A stretch of DNA of 64,000 nucleotides. Source: an uncultured Bacteroidales bacterium (GTDB lineage Bacteria; Bacteroidota; Bacteroidia; Bacteroidales; UBA11471). The stretch is from positions 96,616 through 160,615 of the forward strand of contig CALUZW010000004.1 of the NCBI GenBank assembly GCA_944325415.1, written 5' to 3'. Position 1 is the stretch's first letter. Each line of letters opens with the position of its first letter. Of this stretch, positions 17,549 to 26,398 are shown in pieces. The notes beneath the pieces are model-generated. The model was not told the DNA's origin, did no database searches, and saw only the letters and a list, made by a program, of their open reading frames with translations. Position numbers and translations under genes: made by a program.

Positions 17549-19153
17549 ATGAAAAAAAGATTTCTAACGGTTGCCATAGCCCTAATCGGCCTGATAGCTG
17601 GCCGTATGGCAACCGCTCAATCGGGCGACAACTACGACGGAACGTTTACCAACCCCGTCGTGTGGGCCGATGTTCCCGACCCCGACGTGATACGCGTGGG
17701 CGACGACTTCTACCTGGTAAGTACCACGATGCACCTCATGCCGGGCGCCCCCATCATGCACTCCAAAGACCTGGTCAACTGGGACATCATGAGCTACCTC
17801 TACGACCGTATCGACGAAAAACCTCAATATGACCTGATGGAGGGCACCGTCTACGGACGCGGACAGTGGGCCACCTCGCTGCGTTACCGCGACGGTCGCT
17901 ACTACGCCTATTTCTCGCCCAACGACACCCCTTTCAAAGGCTACCTCTACTCCACCGACAATCCCTCCGGCAAGTGGTCGCTCGTAGCCCGACTGCCCCA
18001 TTTTCACGACGCCTCGCTCTTCTTCGACGACGACGGACGGGCCTATGTCTTCTACGGCACGGGGCAACTGCGGGAACTCAAACCCGACCTGACCGGGGTA
18101 CTGCCCGGCGGGATAGACACCACCCTCTTTGTGCGCGACGCCGAAGAGACCGGACTGCTCGAAGGGAGCCGCGTCGTCAAACACGACGGCCGCTACTACC
18201 TGCTGATGATTTCATGGCCGGTCGGTGCGCCCCGCCGGCAGGTATGCTACCGTGCCGACCGCATCACGGGCCCGTATGAGAAACGGGTGATTCTCGAAGA
18301 TGCGTTCGCGGGCTTTCCCTATGTGGGGCAAGGTACCATCGTCGACGACGGCCGGGGCAACTGGTACGGCATCATCTTTCAAGACCGCGGAGGCGTGGGC
18401 CGTGTGCTTACCCTCATGCCCTGCCGGTGGGTCGACGGCTGGCCCCTGCTGGGCGACGAGTCGGGCCGGGTACCCGAGACCATGGACAAACCCGTGGCGG
18501 GATTTTCTTCGCCGAGGCTGACGGTGAGCGACGATTTCAATGCCAAAGACCTGAAACGCAACTGGCAGTGGAACCACAACCCCATCGACAGTTGCTGGTC
18601 ATTAACGGCACGCAATGGGTTCCTGCGCCTCTCGACAGGCCGCGTGGCAGAGAATCTGTTTCTGGCACCGAACACCCTCACCCAACGCATGGAGGGGCCC
18701 CGGTGCCGGGGTATCGTCGCCCTCGACCTCGCGGGCATGAAAGAGGGCGACGTGGCAGGATTTGCCGCGTTCAACAGCGATGCGGGCGTATTGGCAATTA
18801 CCTGCCGGGACGGGAAAAAACAGCTCTCGATGCAGAGCCAGTCGGTGAGCCTGACCGAAAAGGAGAAACGTGTGTCCGACGTCAAAACAAGGACACACGA
18901 GACCGTTGCGCTCACCTCCGACACCCTCTACCTGCGCATCGACGGCGATTTCAGGGTAGGCCGCGACATCGCCACCTTCTATTACAGCCTCGACAATAAG
19001 CATTGGAGACAAATCGGCGCGGATTTTAATATGATATTCGACTACCGGCGCTTCTTCATGGGCACCAAATTTGCCCTCTTCAACTATGCCACTCAGGCTA
19101 CGGGCGGATACATCGACGTCGACTTCTTCGACTATAAACGCCTCGGCGAATAA
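17549..19153 (+). CDS. Secreted GH43 beta-xylosidase/alpha-L-arabinofuranosidase
   Basis: A 534-aa inverting glycosidase of family 43. A signal peptide (MKKRFLTVAIALIG) precedes the five-bladed propeller. The catalytic base Asp is in ADVPDPDVIRVG, the acid Glu in LEGSRVV, and the pKa-modulating Asp in FHDASLFFDDDG. A C-terminal jelly-roll of the GH43_C2 type begins near residue 330. Positions are by motif, not by alignment. The reading frame extends upstream to 17354 without a signal peptide and overlaps cdd, so the ATG at 17549 is used. GH97 and a second GH43 follow closely on the same strand, suggesting coordinated action on arabinoxylan or arabinogalactan side chains. Confidence 0.9.
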   Translation: MKKRFLTVAIALIGLIAGRMATAQSGDNYDGTFTNPVVWADVPDPDVIRVGDDFYLVSTTMHLMPGAPIMHSKDLVNWDIMSYLYDRIDEKPQYDLMEGTVYGRGQWATSLRYRDGRYYAYFSPNDTPFKGYLYSTDNPSGKWSLVARLPHFHDASLFFDDDGRAYVFYGTGQLRELKPDLTGVLPGGIDTTLFVRDAEETGLLEGSRVVKHDGRYYLLMISWPVGAPRRQVCYRADRITGPYEKRVILEDAFAGFPYVGQGTIVDDGRGNWYGIIFQDRGGVGRVLTLMPCRWVDGWPLLGDESGRVPETMDKPVAGFSSPRLTVSDDFNAKDLKRNWQWNHNPIDSCWSLTARNGFLRLSTGRVAENLFLAPNTLTQRMEGPRCRGIVALDLAGMKEGDVAGFAAFNSDAGVLAITCRDGKKQLSMQSQSVSLTEKEKRVSDVKTRTHETVALTSDTLYLRIDGDFRVGRDIATFYYSLDNKHWRQIGADFNMIFDYRRFFMGTKFALFNYATQATGGYIDVDFFDYKRLGE

Positions 19154-19209
19154 CACAACCTCCGCCCCTCTCTACACAAGAATGTCCAATCTCCCTTAAA
19201 CATATACTC

Positions 19210-21159
19210 ATGAAAAAACCGATATTGATACTGCTGACATTGTGTTGCGTATCTCTCCTGCATGCAGGAGAGGTGAAGTTGTCGGGCCCCGATGGGCGGC
19301 TCACGGTCGTCGTCTCCGACAGCGGAGGGTATGCCTCCTACCGCATACTGTACGACGGCATGACCTTTCTCGACGCCTCGCCCCTCGGACTCACTACCGA
19401 CGCGGGCGACTTCACCCGCGACCTGCGCCTGGGCAATGCCTCCGACGCGTGTGTCGTCGACGAGACATACAGCCTCAGAAACAGCAAGAGAAGCGAGATA
19501 CGTTACCTCGCCCACATAAGAGAGATACCTTTTGTGCAGGACGGGAAAACGGTCTTCAAGGTAATGTTCAGCGTAGGCAACAACGATGTGGCGTTCCGCT
19601 ACACCGTCTGCCGCACCGGCGAGGCACTGTGCGGCGTGGTGCGGCAGGAGGCCACGGGGTTCAGGCTCCCCGCCGGAAGCACTACATTTCTCTGCCCGCA
19701 AAGCCCGGCCATGAAGGGATTTGCCCGCACAACCCCGAGCTACGAGACCCCCTACACCCCCGACGACACACCGGGCAAGAACGGACTGGGCGAGGGGTAC
19801 AGCTTCCCCGCCCTCTTCCGTATTGCCGACCGGGGCTGGGTGCTGATTTCGGAGACGGGTGTCGACAGCCGCTACTGCGCCTCCCGTCTCCTGGGACACG
19901 CCGGCGGACTCTATACCATCGGGTTTCCGCAAGAAGAGGAGTTCAACGGCAACGGCTCGGCCTCGCCGGGCATCACTTTGCCGGGAGAGACGCCGTGGCG
20001 CACCATCACCGTAGGAGGCACCCTCGCACCGGTGGTCGAGACGACAGTGGCCTTCGACCTCGTCGAGCCGCTCTATGAGCCATCGAAAGAGTATGCCGAC
20101 GAGTATGGCTGCGGCACATGGAGCTGGATTATCGCCGGAGACGGCAGCATGAACTACGCCGAGCAGAAACGCTACATCGACTTCTGTGCCGAGATGGGCT
20201 ACCGCACGGTACTTGTCGATGCCTGGTGGGACACCCGCATCGGCTACAAGGGTATCGAAGAACTGGCCGCCTACGCCCGCTCCAAAGGGGTGGGCCTCTA
20301 CCTGTGGTACAACTCCAACGGTTACTGGAACGATGCCCCGCAGGGGCCGCGCGGCAAGATGGACAACCTCATCAGACGCCGCCGGGAGATGAAGTGGCTG
20401 CAACAGACCGGCATCAAGGGCATCAAGGTCGACTTCTTCGGGAGCGACAAGCAGGCCGCCCTGCAACTCTACGAGGAGATTCTGGCCGATGCCAACGACT
20501 ACGGCCTGCTGGTCATCTTCCACGGTTGCACCCTGCCCCGCGGTTGGGAACGCATGTATCCCAATTATGCCGCCAGCGAAGCGGTACTGGCCAGCGAGAA
20601 CATGAACTTCACGCAAAGCAGTTGCGATGCCGAAGCCTTCAACGCCTGCCTCCACCCTTTCCTGCGCAATACGGTGGGAAGCATGGATTTCGGCGGCAGC
20701 ACGCTCAACCGCTACTACAACGCCGGGAACCGTCCGGGCGGAAGCCGGCGGGTTACCTCCGAGGTCTTCGCACTGGCCACGGCCATACTGTTCCAAAGCC
20801 CCGTGCAGCATTTTGCTCTGGCACCCAACAACATGATCGACGCCCCGGCCTGGGCCATCGACTTCATGAAGGCGGTGCCCACGACCTGGGACGACACCCG
20901 CTTCATCGATGGATACCCGGGGCAGTATGTAGTGCTGGCCCGCCGCCACGGCGACATCTGGTATATCGTGGGGGTGAATGCCCGTAAAGAGACGGTGCGC
21001 CTCACCCTCGACCTGCCCATGTTCGAGGCCGGCGAGACAGTTACCGTCTATGACGACAACAAGCGGCTCGAAGGAAGGGTGCGTACCGTCCGAACAGGAA
21101 AAAGACAACAATTCTCCATCGCCATTCCCACCAACGGCGGAGTGGTCATTCACAACTGA
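19210..21159 (+). CDS. GH97 family glycosidase, probable retaining alpha-galactosidase type
   Basis: A 649-aa secreted enzyme (signal peptide MKKPILILLTLCCVSLLHA) with the GH97 beta-sandwich, barrel and C-terminal sheet. In GH97 the inverting alpha-glucosidases (SusB) use glutamates, while retaining alpha-galactosidases use an Asp nucleophile. Here the segment GIKVDFFGSD has Asp408 at the place where retaining members carry the nucleophile, pointing to the alpha-galactosidase subgroup. The assignment rests on motif memory and needs an alignment. It sits 56 bp after one GH43 gene and 14 bp before another. Confidence 0.85.
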   Translation: MKKPILILLTLCCVSLLHAGEVKLSGPDGRLTVVVSDSGGYASYRILYDGMTFLDASPLGLTTDAGDFTRDLRLGNASDACVVDETYSLRNSKRSEIRYLAHIREIPFVQDGKTVFKVMFSVGNNDVAFRYTVCRTGEALCGVVRQEATGFRLPAGSTTFLCPQSPAMKGFARTTPSYETPYTPDDTPGKNGLGEGYSFPALFRIADRGWVLISETGVDSRYCASRLLGHAGGLYTIGFPQEEEFNGNGSASPGITLPGETPWRTITVGGTLAPVVETTVAFDLVEPLYEPSKEYADEYGCGTWSWIIAGDGSMNYAEQKRYIDFCAEMGYRTVLVDAWWDTRIGYKGIEELAAYARSKGVGLYLWYNSNGYWNDAPQGPRGKMDNLIRRRREMKWLQQTGIKGIKVDFFGSDKQAALQLYEEILADANDYGLLVIFHGCTLPRGWERMYPNYAASEAVLASENMNFTQSSCDAEAFNACLHPFLRNTVGSMDFGGSTLNRYYNAGNRPGGSRRVTSEVFALATAILFQSPVQHFALAPNNMIDAPAWAIDFMKAVPTTWDDTRFIDGYPGQYVVLARRHGDIWYIVGVNARKETVRLTLDLPMFEAGETVTVYDDNKRLEGRVRTVRTGKRQQFSIAIPTNGGVVIHN

Positions 21160-21173
21160 AACACCCAAAAGCG

Positions 21174-22556
21174 ATGAAACCCTCATCAAAAAAGTTTATC
21201 TCGACCACACTGACTATTCTTGCCCCGATATGGCTGTCCGCACAGAACCCCATCGTGCAAACCTGCTACACCTCCGACCCAGCACCGATGGTACACAAAA
21301 GTACCCTCTACCTCTACACGGGACACGACGAAGACGGTGCCGACTTTTTCTGGATGCAGGAGTGGCGCGTCTATTCGACCCGGGACATGGTCAACTGGAC
21401 CGACCACGGCTCCCCGCTGGCCATCGAATCGTTTGCCTGGGCCGATGACCGGGCTTGGGCCGCACAGTGCATCGAGCGCAACGGTAAGTTCTACTGGTAT
21501 GTGTGCCTGCACTCGAAACTCTCAAACACAATGGCCATTGGCGTCGCCGTAAGCAAGTCGCCCACGGGGCCCTTCAAAGACGCCCTCGGCAAACCGCTCT
21601 ATGAGGGCAGTTGGGATTATATCGACCCCACCGTCTTCATCGACGACGACGGACGGGCCTTCCTCTACTGGGGAAATCCCAACCTCTACATGGCCGAACT
21701 CAACGAAGACATGGTATCGTTCAAAGGCGAGGTGCAAAAAATAGAACAGACCGTCGAGAGTTTCGGGGCGCCCAATCCCGAGAAACGGCTAAAAGGGGTA
21801 AAATATCCCGACACCTATACCGAAGGCCCTTGGCTCTGCAAACGCGGCAACAATTATTACCTGCTCTATGCTGCCGGCGGGATACCCGAACACATTGCCT
21901 ACTCGATGGGCCCGAGCCCCACGGGGCCGTGGCGATACATGGGCGAAGTCATGCCCCTGCAAGAGACCGGCTCCTTTACCAACCATGTAGGAGTCATCGA
22001 TTACAAAGGAAATTCCTACCTCTTCTACCACACCGGCAAGTTGCCGGGCGGCGGAGGATTCGGTCGCTCGGTAGCCGTAGAACAATTTGAATATAACGCC
22101 GACGACACCTTCCCCCTCATCTATGCTACCGACAAAGGGGTAGACCCGGTAGGCACCCTCAACCCCTACAAGCGCACCGAGGCCGAAACGATGGCATTCT
22201 CTCGCGGGGTGAAATCGGAACCCAATGCCACGACAGGAATCTACATTGCCGACATACACGACGGCGACTACATCAAAGTGCGTGCGGTCGACTTCGGCCA
22301 CAGTAGCCCGAAAAAATTCCATGTCGTCGCCGCAAGCGCACGGCGCGGCGGGACCATCGAAATGCGGCTCGACAGCATCGGCGGGAGCATCATTGCCAAA
22401 GTCGATGTTCCACCGACGGGAGGCTGGGAACAATGGAAGAGATTAAAATGCAATACGACCGGAAATGTTTCGGGCGTTCACGACCTCTATTTCGTATTTA
22501 AAGGGCGGAAAGGATGTAAACTCTTCAATCTTGACTGGTGGAGATTCGATAATTAG
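21174..22556 (+). CDS. Secreted GH43 enzyme with C-terminal carbohydrate-binding-like domain
   Basis: A 460-aa second family-43 glycosidase of this run, with a signal peptide (KKFISTTLTILAPIWLSA). Propeller motifs are SDPAPMVHKSTLYLYTGH (base Asp), DPTVFIDDDGRAFLYWG and TEGPWLCK (acid Glu). From about residue 330 the sequence KRTEAETMAFSRGV leads into a CBM6-like beta-sandwich. It begins 14 bp after the GH97 stop, so the two are almost certainly cotranscribed. Enzymes of this domain plan are often xylosidases or arabinofuranosidases. Confidence 0.88.
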   Translation: MKPSSKKFISTTLTILAPIWLSAQNPIVQTCYTSDPAPMVHKSTLYLYTGHDEDGADFFWMQEWRVYSTRDMVNWTDHGSPLAIESFAWADDRAWAAQCIERNGKFYWYVCLHSKLSNTMAIGVAVSKSPTGPFKDALGKPLYEGSWDYIDPTVFIDDDGRAFLYWGNPNLYMAELNEDMVSFKGEVQKIEQTVESFGAPNPEKRLKGVKYPDTYTEGPWLCKRGNNYYLLYAAGGIPEHIAYSMGPSPTGPWRYMGEVMPLQETGSFTNHVGVIDYKGNSYLFYHTGKLPGGGGFGRSVAVEQFEYNADDTFPLIYATDKGVDPVGTLNPYKRTEAETMAFSRGVKSEPNATTGIYIADIHDGDYIKVRAVDFGHSSPKKFHVVAASARRGGTIEMRLDSIGGSIIAKVDVPPTGGWEQWKRLKCNTTGNVSGVHDLYFVFKGRKGCKLFNLDWWRFDN

Positions 22557-22620
22557 ACAAGAGGCTTGTCGAGACAAAAAATCTCCGCCGGAAGGTGTTG
22601 TGCCATACCGCATTTTTTCC

Positions 22621-22628
22621 TATATTTA
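22621..22628 (+). promoter_or_regulatory. Weak -7-like box before the transglutaminase-like gene
   Basis: TATATTTA differs from TAnnTTTG at the last base and lies 21 bp before the ATG at 22649. The 92-bp gap has no other promoter-like element. Confidence 0.3.
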
Positions 22629-22648
22629 GCTGATAAATATTTTCCGTC

Positions 22649-24220
22649 ATGAAACCCCGTTTTTTCTCTCTCGTCGGCATTGCCATTCTCTTTCCGCTCT
22701 GCGCCACGGCCCAAAACTCGTATGAAGAGTACCGAAACGCACGACGGAACGACTTTGCCTCGTACAAGCAAAAGGCCAAAGAGGATTTTGCCGCCTACCG
22801 GGCCCGCGTAAATGCCGAATACACCCAGTTCATGCGCGAACGCTGGAAAGAGTTCTCGGGCGAAGAGGCCATACCGCTGCCCGAACAGGAACCGCCCGTA
22901 CCACCTACCGTCGCCCCCCGCGAAGAGCAGGAGCGCCCCAAGGTAGACCGGCCTGTCGCCATCGACAGAATCGTAAAGAAACCCATCGCCCCGATAACGG
23001 TACCGCAGCCTGTGGTACACATCGACAAGGAACCTCAGCTCCTGCCCGTCGTACCGCCTACGCCCCGTGAGGAGACACCCCGGCCCCAAGAAGAAGAGGC
23101 GGTACAACCGGCCGACTCCCGGTTTGCCTTCTCGTTTTACGGCACCGACTGTCGCGTGCGTCTCGACGGGAAACAGCGGTTTGCTCTCGACAACACACAA
23201 GAGGAGGCCGTGGCCGACCGATGGGAAATACTCTGCTCCGACGCCTATACCGACATGGTGGCCGACTGCCTGCGACTAAAAGCCGAGCTCAACCTGTGCG
23301 ACTGGGCCTACCTGAAAATGGCCCAACAACTCGGCGCATCTTTCCTGGGAGAGTCGAGCGACGAGTCGACCCTGCTGCAAGCCTTTATACTCAACCAGTC
23401 GGGCTACCGCATACGCCTGGCCCGGGGCAACGACAACCACCTCTACCTGCTTGTGGCCAGCGACTATACCATATACGGGAAACGATTCTTCTTCCTCGAC
23501 AACACCCGCTTCTACCTGCTGCAACCTTACGAAGGCAACACGATGCATATCTTCGACCGGCGCTTTCCCAACGACTGCGCCCTGACCCTCACGATGACCG
23601 AAACACCCCGGCTGAGGGTGGAAGAGTCGGCTGAACGCACCCTTACCGCCCGGCGTTACCCCGACGTGCGCGCCAGCGTGTCGTCAAACAAGAACCTGAT
23701 CGATTTCCTCGCCGACTATCCCGCCTCGGCCATGGGCGACGACGAACACACGAAGTGGACGATTTTTGCCGACATTCCCCTCAGTGCAGAAAACCGCGAA
23801 CGCCTCTACCCCGCTCTGCGGCAGGCTATTGCCGGGAAAAGCGAAGAGGAGGCGGCCAACATGATTATCAATTTTGTGCAGACGGCCTTCGTCTATGAAT
23901 ACGACGACAAGGTATGGGGCGGCGACCGCATCTTTGCCGCCGACGAGACTCTTTACTATCCTTACAGCGATTGTGAAGACCGGGCCATACTCTTCACCCG
24001 CATCGTGCGCGACGTGATGGGACTCGAAACGGCACTCATCTACTACCCCGGCCACCTAGCGGCCGCGGTGCGGTTCAACGAAGAGATACCGGGCGACTAT
24101 TTCGTCATCGGCGACAAACGCTACCTCATCTGCGACCCCACCTTCATCGGCGCCACCATAGGCCGCACGATGAAGGGCATGGACAACAGCCGGGCGCAGG
24201 TGATACTGCTCAACCGATAG
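22649..24220 (+). CDS. Secreted transglutaminase-like superfamily protein
   Basis: A 523-aa exported protein of unknown role. After the signal peptide, residues ~22-65 form a charged, coiled-coil-like helix (repeated YEEYR, DFASYKQKAKEDF). A proline-rich linker runs to about residue 155. The C-terminal domain shows the transglutaminase/protease triad: Cys in YYPYSDCEDRA, His in YPGHLAAAV and Asp in LICDPTF. Such domains may act as peptidases or peptide cross-linkers on the envelope. The 3' end overlaps the convergent MutS-like gene by 11 bp. Function beyond the fold is not claimed. Confidence 0.75.
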   Translation: MKPRFFSLVGIAILFPLCATAQNSYEEYRNARRNDFASYKQKAKEDFAAYRARVNAEYTQFMRERWKEFSGEEAIPLPEQEPPVPPTVAPREEQERPKVDRPVAIDRIVKKPIAPITVPQPVVHIDKEPQLLPVVPPTPREETPRPQEEEAVQPADSRFAFSFYGTDCRVRLDGKQRFALDNTQEEAVADRWEILCSDAYTDMVADCLRLKAELNLCDWAYLKMAQQLGASFLGESSDESTLLQAFILNQSGYRIRLARGNDNHLYLLVASDYTIYGKRFFFLDNTRFYLLQPYEGNTMHIFDRRFPNDCALTLTMTETPRLRVEESAERTLTARRYPDVRASVSSNKNLIDFLADYPASAMGDDEHTKWTIFADIPLSAENRERLYPALRQAIAGKSEEEAANMIINFVQTAFVYEYDDKVWGGDRIFAADETLYYPYSDCEDRAILFTRIVRDVMGLETALIYYPGHLAAAVRFNEEIPGDYFVIGDKRYLICDPTFIGATIGRTMKGMDNSRAQVILLNR

Positions 24221-26063
24221 AGGCGTCGCGGCCCTTCTGCCCGTCGCGGGGTATGATATCCATCTGCTCCATGAGGAAGCAGGCATTCATGTGGCGGGCC
24301 ACCCCGGGCCGCAGACGGTAATCGAAGTGCAACGCATCGTCGACGATTTCCGACTCGAAGCAGACGGCCCGCACCACACCGGGAAACTCTTCGGCAAGCG
24401 AGCCCAGCACCAGGTCGTGTGTGGCGGCCGCCCCTACGGTACCGAGCGAAACCAGTTGGCGGACAAGAGCCAGCGAGCCGGTCTGCTTGTCGACCGAATT
24501 GGTACCTTTGAGTATCTCGTCGAGAATCACCATGCACTTCTCTCCGGCCCGCTGACGCAGCACCACCTGACGCAGCCGTTTCAGCTCGGCAAAGAAATAA
24601 GACTCGTTGCCGGCCAGCGAGTCGGTCGTGTGCAGCCCGGTAAAGAGCGTGCAGGGAGTGAATGTCATCGACGCGGCACACACCGGCGCGCCGAGCATGG
24701 CCAGCACGAAGTTCACCCCGACAGCCCGCAGATAGGTACTCTTTCCGGCCATATTGGCACCGGTAACGATGAGAAACGACGGGCGGGCCGGCAACTGCAC
24801 CGAATTGCACACACAGCGGGCCGGGTCGATGAGCGGGTGGCCCAAGGCCTCGGCCTCGTAGACCGGACGGTCGCTGCCGACCGCCTCGGGGTAGACATAC
24901 CCGGGGTGATTATAGGCAAATGCCCCCAGCGACGCCAAGGCGTCAAACCCGGCCAAGGCATCGAACCAGCCGGCCACCTCACGGCCATAACGCCGCAACC
25001 AGCCGTCGAGAGCGGCCAGCTGCCTGAAATCCCACAACAGAAAACCATTGAGCAGGAGAAAGACCAGCGCATTGTTGCGCTGGTTGAGATTGTCCATCAG
25101 ACGGCGCAGGCGGCGCAAAACCACCGAAGCCTTCTCGCCCGAAGAGGTGGAGAACGCATCGGTTACCGCACGCAGTTCCGGGGCCGAAAACGAAGCCGAT
25201 TCGAGAGTCTCGATGAGCGGAGCATATTTGGCCAGCGCCCGCAGGCCCGATTCGAGCCGCTCTTGCGCCTGCGAGACCCGCTTGACGGCAGCCAGCGCCG
25301 CCACCAGACACACGGCAAAGAGCAGTCCTATGAGCGACGCGGCAACAGGCCATACGCCCGTCGAGAGGGCTAGGGCAAGGTAGACAAACGGGAGAATTCT
25401 TATGGCCCAGAAGAGACCTTTGCTACGGGGAAAAACCGGCGCCGAAAGGGCCGTACCGACAGTCTCGGCATCGCCCCGTTTCTCGCCCGACACCCGCCCC
25501 GTAGCAGCAAAGTGCAGACGCAGGTCGGGCAGGGCTGCCAGTTCACGCACCGCCTCCTGCCGGCGGGCTATCGATGCCACATCGGAGAGCGGCCGGCGCA
25601 ACCAGTCGGCCAGCCGACGACGACCCGCCTCGGTAGCCGTGCGGTTGATATAGGCAAAGAGCGATTTCTCGCCGAAGATGTCGAGGTCGGCCGTAAAATC
25701 ATGCGTGGCATCGAAAAACTCGACACCCCCGTCGCAATCCGAGAAGTCGTATTGCGACAGACGGAACTCCTGCCGGCAAATCTCCATCGCCGCTTCGACA
25801 TAACTCCGGCGGGCAAAGAGGCGGCCATGCACCTTGACCAGAGCCAGGAAGGCTGCCACGAGAGCAACGGCCACCGACCACACCACCGGTGCGGGACACC
25901 AGTCGCGCCCCCACACCAGCCAGGCAATAAACAGTAGGGCGAGGGCCACCCGCGCAAAACTCACCCGGCGTATGCGACGGGAGAGCCCAGCCAGAGCGAC
26001 GGTATATTCTTGCTGTTTTCTATTGTAAAAATCGAGCGGCGACAGGTCGGCAGGTTGTTCCAT
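24210..26063 (-). CDS. MutS-like ATPase with predicted membrane segments
   Basis: A 617-aa protein. The C-terminal part is a MutS-family ATPase: P-loop TGANMAGKST, Walker B CMVILDEILKGTN and the GAAATHDL switch. Upstream is a MutS-type core/lever region. Unlike repair MutS, it has hydrophobic segments near residues 30-70 (ARVALALLFIAWLVW and a second stretch) and again near 215-270, indicating a membrane protein and no mismatch-binding domain. Similar MutS-related membrane proteins are widespread in Bacteroidetes and uncharacterised. The ATG at 26063 was chosen because upstream translation has no similarity and mixed composition. It has a complete promoter at 26197-26228. Confidence 0.8.
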   Translation of the reverse strand: MEQPADLSPLDFYNRKQQEYTVALAGLSRRIRRVSFARVALALLFIAWLVWGRDWCPAPVVWSVAVALVAAFLALVKVHGRLFARRSYVEAAMEICRQEFRLSQYDFSDCDGGVEFFDATHDFTADLDIFGEKSLFAYINRTATEAGRRRLADWLRRPLSDVASIARRQEAVRELAALPDLRLHFAATGRVSGEKRGDAETVGTALSAPVFPRSKGLFWAIRILPFVYLALALSTGVWPVAASLIGLLFAVCLVAALAAVKRVSQAQERLESGLRALAKYAPLIETLESASFSAPELRAVTDAFSTSSGEKASVVLRRLRRLMDNLNQRNNALVFLLLNGFLLWDFRQLAALDGWLRRYGREVAGWFDALAGFDALASLGAFAYNHPGYVYPEAVGSDRPVYEAEALGHPLIDPARCVCNSVQLPARPSFLIVTGANMAGKSTYLRAVGVNFVLAMLGAPVCAASMTFTPCTLFTGLHTTDSLAGNESYFFAELKRLRQVVLRQRAGEKCMVILDEILKGTNSVDKQTGSLALVRQLVSLGTVGAAATHDLVLGSLAEEFPGVVRAVCFESEIVDDALHFDYRLRPGVARHMNACFLMEQMDIIPRDGQKGRDASIG

Positions 26064-26196
26064 ACAGGCAGTAGGATTAGCGTAAAAGATTGGTGTAAAA
26101 AATTCGGATAAAAAATTTCCGGCCGCCCCGGCAACACAAGGCACGAAAACCCCGCAACAGAGAGACCCCCTCTCATTTGCCGGCAACAGCCGCACG

Positions 26197-26228
26197 CAAA
26201 GATAAACGATTGCCCGCACACACGCAAA
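26197..26228 (-). promoter_or_regulatory. Promoter of the MutS-like gene
   Basis: On the minus strand TATCTTTG (26204-26197) and TTTG (26228-26225) are separated by 20 bp, an ideal pair. The predicted leader is about 125 nt. The rest of the gap 26064-26333 shows no coding signal. Confidence 0.65.
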
Positions 26229-26333
26229 AAATAGTATATATCCATACACCCGGCCTTCTCTCACCTTTCCGGCCCTACTCCTCTGCGACACACCGCCAAA
26301 CCGGCAGCCCCTCGAATCACCCACACGCACTGA

Positions 26334-26375
26334 CAAAGAAAAAGCGATGTCCGGCCTCTCTGGTCGGACATCGCT
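26334..26375 (-). terminator. Intrinsic terminator of the BspA-like pseudogene
   Basis: AGCGATGTCCG at 26343-26353 pairs with 26365-26375 over 11 bp. In minus-strand direction it is followed by TTTTCTTTGTC, as expected for a gene reading toward lower coordinates. Confidence 0.75.
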
Positions 26376-26398
26376 GCAAAAACCATATCGCGTCTCTC

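Noticed and set aside
19132..21189. Long minus-strand open frame opposite the GH97 gene
   Set aside because: It mirrors a recognised enzyme gene and has no recognisable domain.
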